Positions 13,226-25,253 of a stretch of 64,000 nucleotides of DNA are shown here, in pieces (within the stretch, counting starts at the first letter, position 1; every line of letters begins with the position of its first letter). The notes below the pieces were generated by a model. That model searched no databases. It saw only the letters and a list, made by a program, of their open reading frames with translations, and had not been told where the DNA came from. Source of the stretch: Maylandia zebra (taxonomy: Eukaryota; Chordata; Actinopteri; Cichliformes; Cichlidae); contig NC_135187.1 in the NCBI RefSeq assembly GCF_041146795.1, positions 25,405,056 through 25,469,055 on the forward strand, in the 5' to 3' direction. The translations under genes and the position numbers were made by a program.

Positions 13226-14005
13226 AAACGTGACACACAACCTGAATACAGGTTAGCAATAGACCTTCCAGCCCAATTCTATTTTTTCTGCATAATCCTT
13301 CATATAAAACTGAATCAAATGAAAAAGTCTATTTTTAAAACTTGTTTTATTAGTTTCGGTCTTTTAACTTTATGCATCAAGCAAACATTAAATTATATGC
13401 GACAGTCTTTGAATTGAAGAAGTTTGTTTAACATTTAAACCTGTTTTCTGCGTATTCCAGCACATAAAATCAAATAATGTTTTGTGTTTACACTCAATCT
13501 TTCAAATAGATGCAAGTAAAATACAGCAAAGAATTAAATAAAATCAAAGATTCACTGGCACTGAGTCCTGTTGCTCTTAAATCTATTTTCACCTGTTTAG
13601 CAGGAGTGGGGCCGGTGGAGGTTTGCCCGGTGCTGCACCAGTCATGTCAGCGGGGGGATCCAGGGGTTTCTCTGTGAATTTCACATTCCCGTGGCAGCTG
13701 CCTGCTCAGATTGAAAGTTTCATTTTTTGTTTTCTTCCCACGCATATTGTACAGCGGACGCCAATGTTTTTGTCACTTTTAATGGAATCAAACTCAAAGT
13801 AATGTCAGTACTTCCAAGCTTTAAAACGCTGCATGATCGTATTCTGTCCCACACTCTGCTGCTGATTTTTCCCAATCAGTCCACTAATACAGTGGTGTTC
13901 CTTAAACAGTGGGAAAGACGCCATTTTTAATCATTGTTTTTTTTGTTATTTTTTTATTGCTTGTCCTGTAAATAAGTCAGTGAAGCACCGCAGATTGTTT
14001 TATAG

Positions 14006-14142
14006 AGTCTGAAGGGAACAGTTTCTCCTCTATTGCAATCATAGAGGCCATAAAGTTTTGCCCCGGCCTCTACACGATGCTTGGAAGTACAGAAGGACTG
14101 CTGGTTCCTCTGCAAGACCTCAAAATTTTACGAATACCTGTG
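14006..14142 (+). pseudogene. SLC6A19 exon 9 remnant
   Basis: Right after an acceptor-like TTTATAG the sequence aligns with exon 9 of the intact copies (compare 21568-21772). The opening AGTCTGAAGGGAAC matches GGTGTGGAGGGAAC. A readable stretch IEAIKFCPGLYTMLGSTEG then follows, as against EAIIK...[14 protein letters not shown] in copy A. Next comes VPLQDLKIL against VPLQDLRVL. About 16 codons covering the middle of this helix are missing, and no downstream donor is clear. No other exon of this copy was found nearby. It shows that another SLC6A19-like gene once lay about 4.1 kb upstream of copy A. Confidence 0.75.
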
Positions 14143-15179
14143 TCAGTGTGCTAGTTTGTACATTGTTTCTTTATTGGAAAAGTGTGTTTGTTTAGGATTT
14201 TAGAAAATGAATCCTTGTCATCCGTATTGATCCTGCTTATCTTTGGTCTGTGATCTGTTAATTAGTGGTTAGGATTATCAGATAGATTTGCAGGCGTCAC
14301 CACTTTCTGTAGGATGATTACCTAAGTGTCCTAAATGGTTAGTTGTTAGATTTTCTTTTCTATTCTTCCAAATATGCTGCTACAGCTCAACACTGTTTCT
14401 GCCAAAATCATCAAGCACAAGAACACCACAGAGCATCCTGTTCCTCCTTCAAAAATGTCTTTTTTTCCCTCAAATCCAAAGAACGTTTGCCAAATTCTTT
14501 TGATGCCTCAATGAGTGACATTGATATCTATCCATGCAAAAAGCAATGACATCAATTCATAATCTGCTGCTTATCTGAGCCTGGGTCAGTCAGGAGAGAA
14601 GCTCAGACCTCCGTCTGGTTGGGTAAACGGATGTAGGGGTGTGTGAGGTTGTGTTAACATATTGTGAGTTTTGTGTTCTGTACAAATCGTTTTAGATATT
14701 TTGTACAATTTAATTTGTTGAAAACAGCAGGTTGAAAGCGGTTTTTGTATCTTTTGTGACAAGATGAACAAACTACCTGTGCTGCGCTGCCCTTTTCACT
14801 CCCACATGCTGATCCAAATCTGTTAGAAATACGTGCATAGATACATTTGGATAACTTTCTCTCAGCATATCTACACTGAATTAAAGAAAGCATAGTTTTT
14901 ACAGTAGCAAATGAAATATTTTTAATGAAGCAATATCTTGAGATTATTTTTATTATATTAGTGATTTCCATTTAAAAATGACTGATACTCAAATCTGACT
15001 TTTAAAAAACATTATTTTACACATTTCTTCACAGACAGCCTGAATGTAACATAAATCTTCATAATTTAAGTGCTTTTAAGCTTCATGTATCTTTCAAAAA
15101 GACATCCAGTATTGTCTTTTAACATGGTCCCATGATGACAAACCTTTAAAAAAAAGAAAGAAAATAAAATCCTGAATTT

Positions 15180-15482
15180 AGAGTGCTGTAACATAGCACT
15201 GTTGCCTCATAGCAAGAAGGTCCTGAGTTCTATCCCACCATCAGGGTCTTTCTGTGTGGAGTCGACGTGGGTTCTCTCCCACAGTCCAAAGACGTGCAGT
15301 TAGTGGGGTTAGGATAATTGGTGATTCTAAATTGCCCATAGGTGTGGATATGAGTGCGAGTGGTTGTCTCTATGTGTTAGCCCTGCAACAGACTGGCGAC
15401 CTGTCCAGGGTGTACAGGCTCCAGCCCCCGCCCCCGTGACCCTGTCAAGGATGAGTGAAAGAGAACGGATTGATGGATGATG
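15180..15482 (+). mobile_element. L2-type LINE 3' tail
   Basis: The segment carries the familiar fish L2/CR1-group 3' sequence. It runs from 'agcactgttgcctcatagca' through 'ctcccacagtccaaagacgt', 'attctaaattgcccataggt' and 'gcaacagactggcgacctgt' to a TGGATGA end. It is a 5'-truncated LINE copy with no reverse transcriptase. Smaller pieces of the same tail occur at 10868 and 41023. Confidence 0.75.
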
Positions 15483-16448
15483 CTGAAAAAACACTGAATC
15501 CTGGAGGCAGGGATCTATTAAGAAAGAAAGAATTGTGATGAAAGACAAATGTAATATTAAGAAAAAGAGTCACTGTGATACTAAGACAAAAAAATGAATA
15601 GAGTGGAAGAATCAGTCATTTAGATGCTATTTCACCCCCACAGTGAAGCATTTAACATTACTGATGGTAACCTGCTGACTTCACATGCACAAATGAACTA
15701 TTAACTATTTGATGATTCGGTCTGCAGCAGGCAGTGGGGAGTGAGCATAAGAGGAGTAAGTTTTTTTTTTGAAGTTGCAGGTAATTTCTCACAGGTCAGC
15801 AAATATCACCAATGTCACAAATTGTTCTGCACAGGCTTTAAAAAAAAAAAAGGGAAGCCACGGTTGCTGTAGCTGCAGTTTCCACATTAAAAAAAAAAAG
15901 CAGCGTGTAATAAATTCACTCTCAGAGAAAGATGTAAGACAAAGAGGTCAAGAGAGGAAGAAAAGAGATTATTCTTCAGAGGCAAGAACTGCTCAGCAAC
16001 AGACATTTTACAAAGCAGCAACAATGGGAAACTCCATGTTAGATTGAAGTAGTCAGACAGTGGATGTGTACACAAAGTGCTGCTTGAGATATCTGGTTAT
16101 TTCATATTGTGAAATGTCTTTAAAAACAAATTACATTATAATAATTTCATGTTATTAAGAAGTACATGGGTAGTTAGCGCAGGCTAAACTGGGACTGCTG
16201 TGTTGCGGTACAGTTTACAGTGATGGACGGTGGTATGCATAGAGAAGGGCTTGGAAAAGAATTGAAAGAATTCTGAATTGGACAGAATTTTGCAACAGCA
16301 AAGGCGATGGTAGAAGTAACTTCCAGGGGAAAATGCTGTTTTGTCTTTTTTTAAAATGAGATTTGATGGGATATTCTGTTCATGTAGTTTTGTTTTTGTC
16401 CTGTTGACCACTGAAATAAAAGGTAATGCTTTACAGTAGGTGAAGCAA
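15483..16448. other. Intergenic, nothing recognised
   Basis: The stretch contains poly-A runs (about 15840-15852 and 15888-15899) and no convincing exon, RNA gene or bounded repeat. Confidence 0.4.
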
Positions 16449-17401
16449 TACACCTGTTGTCCTCAGGGGTCAAAAATGACCCCAGTTCATTTGAGTGTTT
16501 TTTAAAGTACAAAGTACAAATTGTCAATCAATTCAGTGTTACACCTTAGTTTAGCTTAAGACCAACACATTACCACAAAATTTACCTTTCATTTTGCAAT
16601 TTGGGGCCACCAGAAATTGTTTACATAAAGTATAGCCTGTTTTTTAGCGAAAATAAAATCAGACAATAAAATATTTAAATGTTTAGATTATTTTGACTAT
16701 TTGACTAACCACAGAGTGCTGTATGTTGAACTTTAGTGAGAATGTTTTTCTTGAAGCATTTCAAATTTTTAAAGCAGCACATAATCACACCTGTTGTCCT
16801 CAGGGGTCAGAAATGACCCCATCTGGTTTGATTGATACTTAATTAATATGAAGTGGATTTTTCACCCAATTAAAACTTAATTCAAACATTTTGACACTAT
16901 TTCTTTTTTAAGTCTGATAAAACCTCATTTAAATGAGCTTTTCCTTTGTTTTTGGCTAACACTGAGTAGTGCTGATTTTCTAACACTGGAATATTTCTAA
17001 CATTTTGAGTTATTTTCCAGTGTTAGAAAATCAGCACTGCTCAGTGTTAGCCATTGTTAATCTTTAAAACTGACTAGGTTACTTTTAAACATATAACACT
17101 GTCAAAAGTGTTAATTTAACACTCAACAGTGTTGTATTTAACACTCAGAGGTGTGGACCCATATAGACACTCTCTAGTGTTAATTTAACACTGGAGATTT
17201 TGCTGTGTAGCATGTGGTCTAAATATTGGCAATATTTTCTTTATCTTCTAATCCTGGATCCTCCTGATCGTTGATTCTTCCTCCTCATTATATTAGAGGA
17301 CAATATGTGCATTGTTCTACTGGTCATTCCTTTCCACAACATGGTAAAAAAAAAGAGTTCTTTTAGGGTCAAAAATGACCCGAGGACAACACAAGGGTTA
17401 A
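16449..17401. mobile_element. Non-autonomous DNA transposon, piggyBac-like end
   Basis: The right end reads GGGTCAAAAATGACCCGAGGACAACACAAGGG followed by TTAA at 17398-17401 (the motif runs about 17366-17397). An AGGG end next to TTAA is typical of piggyBac elements. Inverted variants of this end, CTGTTGTCCTCAGGGGTC, occur at about 16455 and 16793. The interior holds a 37-bp inverted repeat and several AGTGTTAATTTAACACT-type palindromes. No transposase is present. The left boundary is uncertain because its TTAA is not visible. Confidence 0.5.
16954..17052. repeat. Long hairpin, 37-bp arms
   Basis: The arm 16954-16990 and the reverse complement of 17016-17052 agree at 36 of 37 positions. The single difference (T against C) would still allow G-U pairing in RNA. 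The loop is 25 nt. It lies inside the TTAA-ended repeat. Confidence 0.85.
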
Positions 17402-18282
17402 TCTGATGATTTTCTTTAGTGACACTTTCCAAACTCCACCTTAATATTTACCTTCTACCGCCCCATTATTTAGCCAAGTCCCACTTTACTCCCTGAGTGT
17501 GACTGCCATTTACATTGATAGTGGAAATGCACCACTCCGTAAATGTTGATGCCAGCCTTTCATTAGTTAGTTATTACATTAGAGAGCAACACTGATAAGG
17601 TTTACAAGGGCCGTGAACTACTTGACAATCATACTGTGAGGTAAACATGGTATAAACTTAGAGAAAAAAATCACTTCCACAACTCTGTGATCATTTTAAA
17701 AATACTTTAATGGTTATCATTTAAAATAAGTCACAAATGAACTTTCACAGACCGAATAATGTTCTTATTGTAGCAAGAAATAAGCCATCTAGTTTATCAG
17801 GGATTACAAAAACGTGACCCGATGGTAAAGATAGAGGTTTATATTGTATCATTTCCGTTATTAGAATTCACCCAATCACTCTTCGCCCAGGGAAAGGGTT
17901 ATTGGCAGCATCTCGTGTAATGTATTAACCACTAAGAACAAGGTTGCACCTTTTTCCGCTTAAAGTTGCTGACATCATATAATATAACACAGGTTAAGAC
18001 AAGTGACTGATAACCACAAGTTAGGTGCAACGGGTCACAGTAAATGCCTCAGTGTCCCTCACCTGGACACACAGTAGGGATAAAGGACTCAGAGAGAGGG
18101 AGGAGAGAGAGAGAGATAGTCCTCGGAGACTCAGGAGCCGACTGCACAGAGGAGGTTTACTTCTGAATCCTCTCAGTTGCTTAAAAATTTACAAAAGTAA
18201 CAGAACTTCTTATTAAAGAGAGACACAGAAGCTCTTATTTCCAATTTCTTTTTTGCACGGAGGAGGTTTACAGCAAGCCACC
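17402..18282. promoter_or_regulatory. Upstream region of slc6a19 copy A
   Basis: This is the 5' flank of copy A. An HNF1-like half site (TATTAACC, about 17923-17930) and an AT-rich CATATAATATAAC (about 17978-17990) are visible. A GAGA-rich run lies near 18090-18118 and may be in the 5' UTR. The conserved block found upstream of copies B and C is absent. Mammalian SLC6A19 is known to respond to HNF1-family factors, so the half site is suggestive only. Confidence 0.3.
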
Positions 18283-21200
18283 ATGAAGCTGAAATTACCA
18301 AACCCAGGACTGGATGACCGAATCCCATCTCATGAAGATTTGGAAAGGATGGAAACCGAGGAGGCTGGGGACAGGCCCAAATGGGACAACAAAGCCCAGT
18401 ACCTCCTCACCTGCGTGGGCTTCTGCGTGGGACTCGGTAACGTCTGGAGGTTCCCGTACCTGTGTCAAAGCCATGGAGGAGGTATGCAGGGACGTGTGGG
18501 GCAGTAGATGTGAAAGATATTTGAATATAGACTAGATGCCACAAAAGAAAATATCAGTGGATTTACTTTGTTTTTGCTAACAAAAGGACACTATGGATTT
18601 TAGTGATTAGAAAGAAATTATACCATTTGAGAAATGCTTTTGTTAAAAGGTTACAACCAAGTGATAGGACAAAGCATGCAGACATGTTGTATCAACACAA
18701 AGAACCCCACGGTATGAATTATGGAAATGCCCGTTTTATTCACCATAAATAATCAGATATAGATGCTGACTAGATTTTTATTGAATTTTATTTCTATTTA
18801 ATGAAACTCAAAAAAATAAAGTCTTTCTTGAGATAAATGCTATGGGAAAGGTAATGTGTGAGTCTTATTCTTGGTTTGTACAGTTCCTAGTTTAGCTAAT
18901 AAAAAGCTGCTTTTCACAGTTTACAAGTATCTTTGTGCTTAGTTTCCTTTGTTAAAGTGTCTAACAAAGTGAAAATCTCACCACTTTGCTAATTCATTAT
19001 GAATGTGAATGTTGTGCTTTTAGGAGCGTTTATGATCCCGTTCCTTATCCTGTTGGTTCTGGAGGGAATCCCGCTGCTGCACTTAGAGTTTGCCATTGGT
19101 CAGCGCCTGAGAAAAGGCAGCGTGGGAGTGTGGAGAGCAATCAACCCTTACCTGACTGGAGTTGGTGTGTACAAAAAAAAACATGCATGTGTGTGGGTGT
19201 GTGCGCCTTCGTATCTTTGTGTTTTATTGTGTCTATGTTGGCAAAATGGCTCCACAGACAGCAATAAGTTATAATTCCCGTAATGGCTAAATATCTCATG
19301 TATTAACTAATTTAGAGTTTTTAGAGGATGGAATTGTTCTGTTCTTCCATTAGGTTTGCTTTTGCAGCAACGGTTACTCAAGCTAGGTTTTAATACAAAA
19401 TACAGACCGAGTAATCATTCCTATCCAAGCATTTAGAAAAAAACACTCAATATTGGGATCACTTAAGTGTACACTGAGCACCATAATGAGACCAAATTCC
19501 TGCCAAGCATATATCATATGTAACATATATAAACATAGCACTTACTATGCTGTCATGCTAAAATAAGCTAGCAAACATGGCCCACATCTTAAGCAGATAA
19601 TCACTGTGAGTTTTTCCACTGCTTTCTTCATTCTTTTGCAGGCATTGCATCGTTACTTGTCTCATTTTTGGTCGGTATGTATTACAACACCATCATGGCC
19701 TGGATCATGTGGTACCTGTTCAACTCCTTTCAAGATCCTCTGCCTTGGAGCCAATGCCCTCTCAATGCTAACAGCACAGGTGTGCCTTCATCTAACAAGA
19801 GGTTACAATAGAACGTTATGCGATGATTAGCCTGCCATCAAGTTGCTCTTGCTTGTGCCGTTTGCAGGTTTAGTGGCTGAGTGCGCACGGAGCACCACTG
19901 TTGACTACTTCTGGTACAGAGAGACTCTGAACACTTCAGCAGCCATTGATGACTCTGGAGGTTTGCAGTGGTGGATGGTGCTGGCCCTGTTCGCTGCCTG
20001 GACTCTGCTGTATGTGTGCTGCATTCGTGGCATTGAGACTTCTGGCAAGGTCTGAAAAATCACAATGTCTAAGAAAAGGAAGTGATTTTTACATGTAGGT
20101 TTGCTCAGATATACACGTGCCATCTTTCTTTTTTCAGGCTGTCTACATCACCTCCACTCTCCCATATTTTGTCCTCACAATCTTCCTCATCAGAGGATTG
20201 ACTCTCAAAGGCTCTACAGAGGGAATAAAGTACCTCTTCACACCAGATGTAAGGGTTCAATGTATCACATGTCACAAGAATCAGAAGGGACAAGATGAAC
20301 TTATTTGTCATTATGGTTTTTGTACAGTTTTACAACGTCTGTGGAGAATTACTCAATAACGTCAGTGAAACCTGGACCTCATTGTTTCCACTCTTCATGC
20401 TTAGCTAAGCTAGATGGCTGAAGGCTCATATTTATTGCACAGACATTACAGTAATATATGGTTATATAACTGTTAGAAAGTGTACTTACAGAGATACAAG
20501 CCTATTTCTTTAAGCTATTATTTGCCGTTTTAAGACACCCAGGCCTGAAACATGAGAGCAGTAAACCTTTATCACAGGACTGATAAAAGCTGATATAAAA
20601 GCTGATACTGAAGGCTGAAACGCAGCACAGTTAGTACTGTAAATTCCAATACATAAGTAATCTAGATAGGCACTTTAAAGCCAAATTACCTGGTGACAAT
20701 TGTGCAATTGTGCATTGTGTGTACCCTCTTAGATTATTAACTAACAACAGCCAGTGAGGTGGGAAAGTGTCCGTTTTAAAATTCTGTATAGGTCAGAAAT
20801 CTGCTCACAGCTCAATAAGAATGCTTATCTTTGGATTCTCTTTAGGTGGATGAGTTAATGAATCCACAGACTTGGTTGGATGCAGGAGCTCAGGTTTTCT
20901 ACTCCTTCTCCTTGGCTTTCGGGGGCCTCATCTCTTTCTCCAGTTACAACTCTGTTCAGTGAGTAAAGGTCTTGATTACACAGTCATAATGGAACTCACT
21001 GTCCAGCAAGTGTCCTCACGCTATGTCCCTTTAAAATCTACTTGCAGCAACAACTGTGAGCAAGACGCCGTTCTCATCTCCATCATCAATGGCTGCACCT
21101 CGGTGTACTCTGCAACGGTGATCTACTCCATCATCGGTTTCAGGGCAACGCAGAAATTTGATGAATGCCAGGGAGAGTGAGTTTCAGTTTGCACAAAAGA

Positions 21201-23123
21201 TGACATTACAATAGGGGGAAAAAATGAGAGAGTGAGATTTACTTGTATCTAGATAGACTCATATGAGTTTTTTCTTACTTTTTTTCAGTAACATCCTGCA
21301 TCTCATCAATGCCTTTGACTACCCTGAAACCTCCATCACAATAGAGAACTACGATCAGGTTCTGACCAGCCTAAATCAGACAAATCCAGATATCATCCAA
21401 GGTTTGCCCTTAAAAACCTGCGACATTCAGAATTTACTCAGTCAGGTCAGTGGAGCCTTTATTTTTTTGTATCCTGTTAATTCCCTGATTATTTGCCAAG
21501 TTTGAGTGTCACAAAAATGATTCAAAATCGATTCAGAACTTGAAAGATTTGCCCTGTACCGCTTCAGGGTGTGGAGGGAACGGGCCTGGCCTTCATCGTT
21601 TTCACAGAGGCCATCATCAAGATGCCTGTTTCACCTCTCTGGGCAGTCCTCTTTTTCATCATGCTCTTCTGTCTCGGCCTTTCAACTATGTTTGGGAACA
21701 TTGAGGGAGTGGTGGTTCCCCTTCAAGACCTTAGAGTTCTTCCTCAAACTTGGCCTAAAGAAGTTTTTACTGGTAACTTTCTCACATTGAGAACTTCTTC
21801 ATAACCACCATGGAAAACTGGGTATGATTGTAACCGCCTGCTTGTGTTGTTTTTTCAGGTCTTACTTGCTTAATATCCTTTGCTCTTGGGCTCATATTCA
21901 CCCTACGCTCTGGGAACTACTGGCTAGCTCTTTTTGACAACTTTGCAGGCTCAATCCCCCTCCTAATCATCGGTTTCTGTGAAATGTTTGCAGTTATCTA
22001 CATCTATGGGATTGATAGGTAAGTGTGCCCATCCTTAGGTGATCATTGAGTCAGCTTCCAAAGTAATGACCTTCTAGGTACTTTATCAAACATCCGACCA
22101 TCTAAACAGAATCATGTTTGTACTTGTCATTATGGGAAAGTTCGCTTTCCTGGTATTTTCATAAGAGGCAGAAAAGATCAGTGTTCAGTGAGGCAACCAA
22201 CAGTTCTTGTTAGAGTTCAAACAAAGCGTTGCCTTCTGACCTTGCAGTAGAGATAATGTAACTCATCACAGCAGAAGTGTGTTTTAATGTTGCAACAGGA
22301 AGGGGAGGAATGTGTAAAATGTACTTTTGGCTTAGAGTTTCTGACCATGCACATGAAAGCAGTTAAGTTGACTTATTTATAACAATTATCTAATAGTTAG
22401 AAGAAAAGGTGCAAAAAAGGTGGTGTAATATACATCTTTTAATGTTGTCAATTTGGACTCAAAGTTAGCTTAGAGAAAAATAACAGACTACAGTCTGCTT
22501 TGGTATCAGCCAGTTGAGCAAACAGTGACATGTGATGCTTTATTTACTGTAACTAATAAAATCTACAAGGTTGCCTTTTATGGATGATTTTTACACGTAT
22601 GTATGTCTCCCTCTTATTGCTTTCAAACAGGTTCAACAAGGACATTGAATTTATGGTTGGCCACAAGCCCAATATTTTCTGGCAGGCAACATGGAGAGTG
22701 ATTAGCCCACTCCTTATGATCTTCATCCTAATTTTCTACTTTGTTACCCAAGTCACCAAAGATTTAACCTATCTGGTGTGGGACGAGGAAGCGGTAAGTT
22801 TGTTGTTCACAGTAGTTTACAACAAGTTTTTACATACAGTAACTGCAGGAATAAAGATGTAGTTTGATGTTTTGTGCTGCAAAATGTAACTTTTTTGTTG
22901 ATCCCGATCACAGGCGAGCTTTCCCATACTGGAAGCACGTCCCTATCCCTCTTGGATCTATGCCATCATCTTTATCCTTGCTGGAATTCCCAGTCTGGCC
23001 ATCCCCATTTTTGCGCTCTTTAAATTTTTCCAGAGGAAGTGCTGCAAGGACAAAAGCTACAAAGATCACCCAGTGGACACTATCTCAGCCAAAATAGAAA
23101 TGAACGGCAAAGCAAAGTTCTAG
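18283..23123 (+). CDS. slc6a19: Neutral amino-acid transporter B0AT1 (SLC6A19), copy A
   Basis: Twelve exons give 635 aa: 18283-18481, 19024-19164, 19642-19779, 19868-20049, 20138-20248, 20846-20958, 21048-21176, 21289-21445, 21568-21772, 21859-22018, 22631-22793, 22914-23123. All introns are GT-AG and the frame stays open. The start [15 protein letters not shown] sits in a GCCACCATGA context and matches the family start. TM1 reads [16 protein letters not shown]. The TM6 unwound region reads YSFSLAFGG (Ser277, Ser279, Phe282). Asn309 matches LeuT Na1 ligand Asn286, and TM8 has LGLSTMFGN. Large-loop N-glycosylation sequons are NST, NTS and NQT. SLC6A19 carries neutral amino acids with sodium across the apical membrane of gut and kidney cells, helped by ACE2 or collectrin. 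This copy keeps all the canonical site residues and is the closest of the array to mammalian B0AT1. Its tail is longer than those of B and C. No AATAAA signal was found just downstream. Confidence 0.92.
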
Positions 23124-24345
23124 GTTGATGTCGCCTTGATTGTTTAATGTGACTGATGTGTACTTGCTTTTATTGATGTGTTCTATGCACAAGATTGCGA
23201 CTGCTGACTATTATCTTTGAAAAACAGATGTGTATTTTTAAGTTGTTAGTTAGTTTCTGCATGATTGTGCACTTTGGGAGATTTATTATAGGGCTACAGG
23301 ACACCCAATGGCTGCTTAGCTTATCTTGGCAGAAGGAAACAGGTTGACCTGCTCTGTTCATAAAATATGCTTACAAACATCTAAAGCTCAATAATTAACA
23401 TGTTCTCAGATTGCATCTGTATGGAGTGCACAAAGAAAAAAAAATGGGTGAGCCGGTCTGATATGTTTCTCCTGTACCCACAGAAAGTAGTAATGTTAAG
23501 TTAACCAGTCAGTGGTTGAATATATAACTATTCTTTTGATATTTTAAATGTACCACGCATGTATGTCTAATACAGACAATTGACTAATTATGGGACAAAT
23601 CCTGACCATCGTTCCCTAGAGTGATGGCTTTGCAGTCACTAAATCTTTCAGAAGAATGTTATTCATTCATTCAATCAATGCAAAGATGAACTGAAGATGC
23701 TTTGGTGTCACGTGGCAACCCGGCATATTACTCAGACACTTTATGTTGCATTTTCCTGTGGTGTGCCGAGTGCCTCTATATACATGAGGTTTATTTTAAT
23801 ATTTTGTAAATAATCCTTGGATTAAGTAAGATTTTTACACACTGTAATAATGTCTTAGATTTTTTTAAGCTGGAAAAAAACGAAGAATACAGGCCTCGCT
23901 ACCATTCAGCCCCCTTTTGTGTTGTTTGGTTATTGTGTTTTTAAGGCGGACTGTTGTAAACTTCTACCTTGTGATGTACAGTTCCAAGAAAAGGTTTGTG
24001 AAATTTCTGCACTGATCCTAACTTGAGGCACAACTATTGATAAACTTTGTCTGACTAAACTAGCACAAACAACGGAGCTTTTCATGTCATTATTTGAACA
24101 CACTGAGCACACCGATCATGTCATATGTTTGACTTACTAAATATTGAATTGATTAACTCTTATACTTTCTTTAGCAGCGTCCATGAGATGTTTTCAGTAG
24201 CCGCTCGTGAAAGTTCTGCGATGAGCAGCAGGACTTTTGTAAAAGTGTTTCAGTTTCTCAGTATTTCTGGAATGTTTTGTACATCACTCTTCATCAGAGC
24301 TCGTCTTTTTCACTGTGTTCTTTGGCTCATTGAAGTATTATAGCA
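23124..24345 (+). other. 3' flank of copy A
   Basis: This covers the likely 3' UTR of copy A and spacer. I saw no exact AATAAA in the first kilobase, so the 3' end is undefined. No further exon or bounded repeat was recognised. Confidence 0.4.
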
Positions 24346-25140
24346 CCCAGCAATAACAATTGGTCATGAAACCAGTATCGATGGCTGCAAGGCAACTGGG
24401 ACAAAGCAACCCCAAACCATGATGAAACCTCCGCCATGCGGAGATGGAGTTTTTGGTGTTAGTGTTCAGCAGGTGCTGGCTGACCACTTCTGGTCTCGAT
24501 TCATCCGGCTGTACCTTCCAAGCCTGCAGCTGCGGCAGAAATGGCAGTCATCCCCCGCGGATGTCACAGAAGGTTTGGTGGTGATGATCGTAGATCCTCA
24601 GCTGCCTCGCACTTCCTGGCTCGTGGGTCGCATCTCCAAAGTCCACCCCGGTGCAGACGGGCACATCAGGTCTGCTGACATCAAGGTGAAAGACAGGACC
24701 TTCACCCGACCTGTGGCGAGGCTGGTGGCACTGCCTGCCCTCCCGGACGAAGACAGAAGGCAATCATAGTGACTTTGTTTGTAAAGTTGCCTTTTGTTGT
24801 GAGCAAATGTACTCCATACATTTGGGGGCGGCTGTACAAAAGGCCCCGTAGTTACGGTTGTTGTTCAGTTGTTAGTTCACCTGTAGTTTTTTTAGAGTGG
24901 CCAGTAGAGGTCACCCTACCGCTTTGTATGAGAGAGACTATGGGCAGGGAGAAACGTGGGCAAGGCACCTGAGCTTTTCTGCTCCGGATTACCAGCAGAG
25001 AAGTGGTCATTCCGTGAAAAGTGTGCGTTAATGAGCAACGTTAAGTTTGTGATGTGTGAGGATGTGATAATAAGATGTGTTTGGGACTGTAACTGAGGTT
25101 AGGGGGGAAATTACTATGTTTCTGTCTGTGCCGCTAGCGG
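24346..25140 (+). mobile_element. BEL/Pao LTR retrotransposon 3' fragment
   Basis: The frame 24419-24769 contains VQQVLADHFWSRFIRLYLP, then LQLRQKWQS, GLVVMIVDPQLPRTSWLVGR, VHPGADGHIRSADIK and TFTRPVARLVAL. This is the C-terminal DUF5641-type domain at the end of BEL/Pao polyproteins. After the stop, a purine-rich TTTGGGGGCGGC (about 24821-24832) is followed by TGTACAAAAGG, as expected for a polypurine tract and the start of a 3' LTR at about 24833. The upstream gag-pol is gone. The LTR's far end was not fixed. The element is in the same orientation as the transporter genes. Confidence 0.75.
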
Positions 25141-25253
25141 GCGCTAGGCTAAGCTAAGCTAACTCTCCTGCCATGTGGTTGGGTATAACTGTGTACTGGG
25201 TTAGCTCTCTCAGTGGGTCTATACGTGAGTCGTGGGTAATATATGGCCTATGG

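Larger units (their letters stand above)
6421..14005. other. Intergenic, no gene recognised
   Basis: Between the fhod3 promoter and the first SLC6A remnant I find no exon with both conserved protein similarity and splice signals. The 118-codon minus-strand frame at 10162-10518 matches nothing I recognise. What can be named is listed separately: a CTCF-type motif, a TA microsatellite, two dispersed repeats, a Tc1 fragment and a hairpin. Confidence 0.5.

Noticed and set aside
24893-24909. CCAGTAGAGGTCAC as a CTCF site
   Set aside because: One mismatch in the invariant GGC core, and it lies in the BEL/Pao LTR region.
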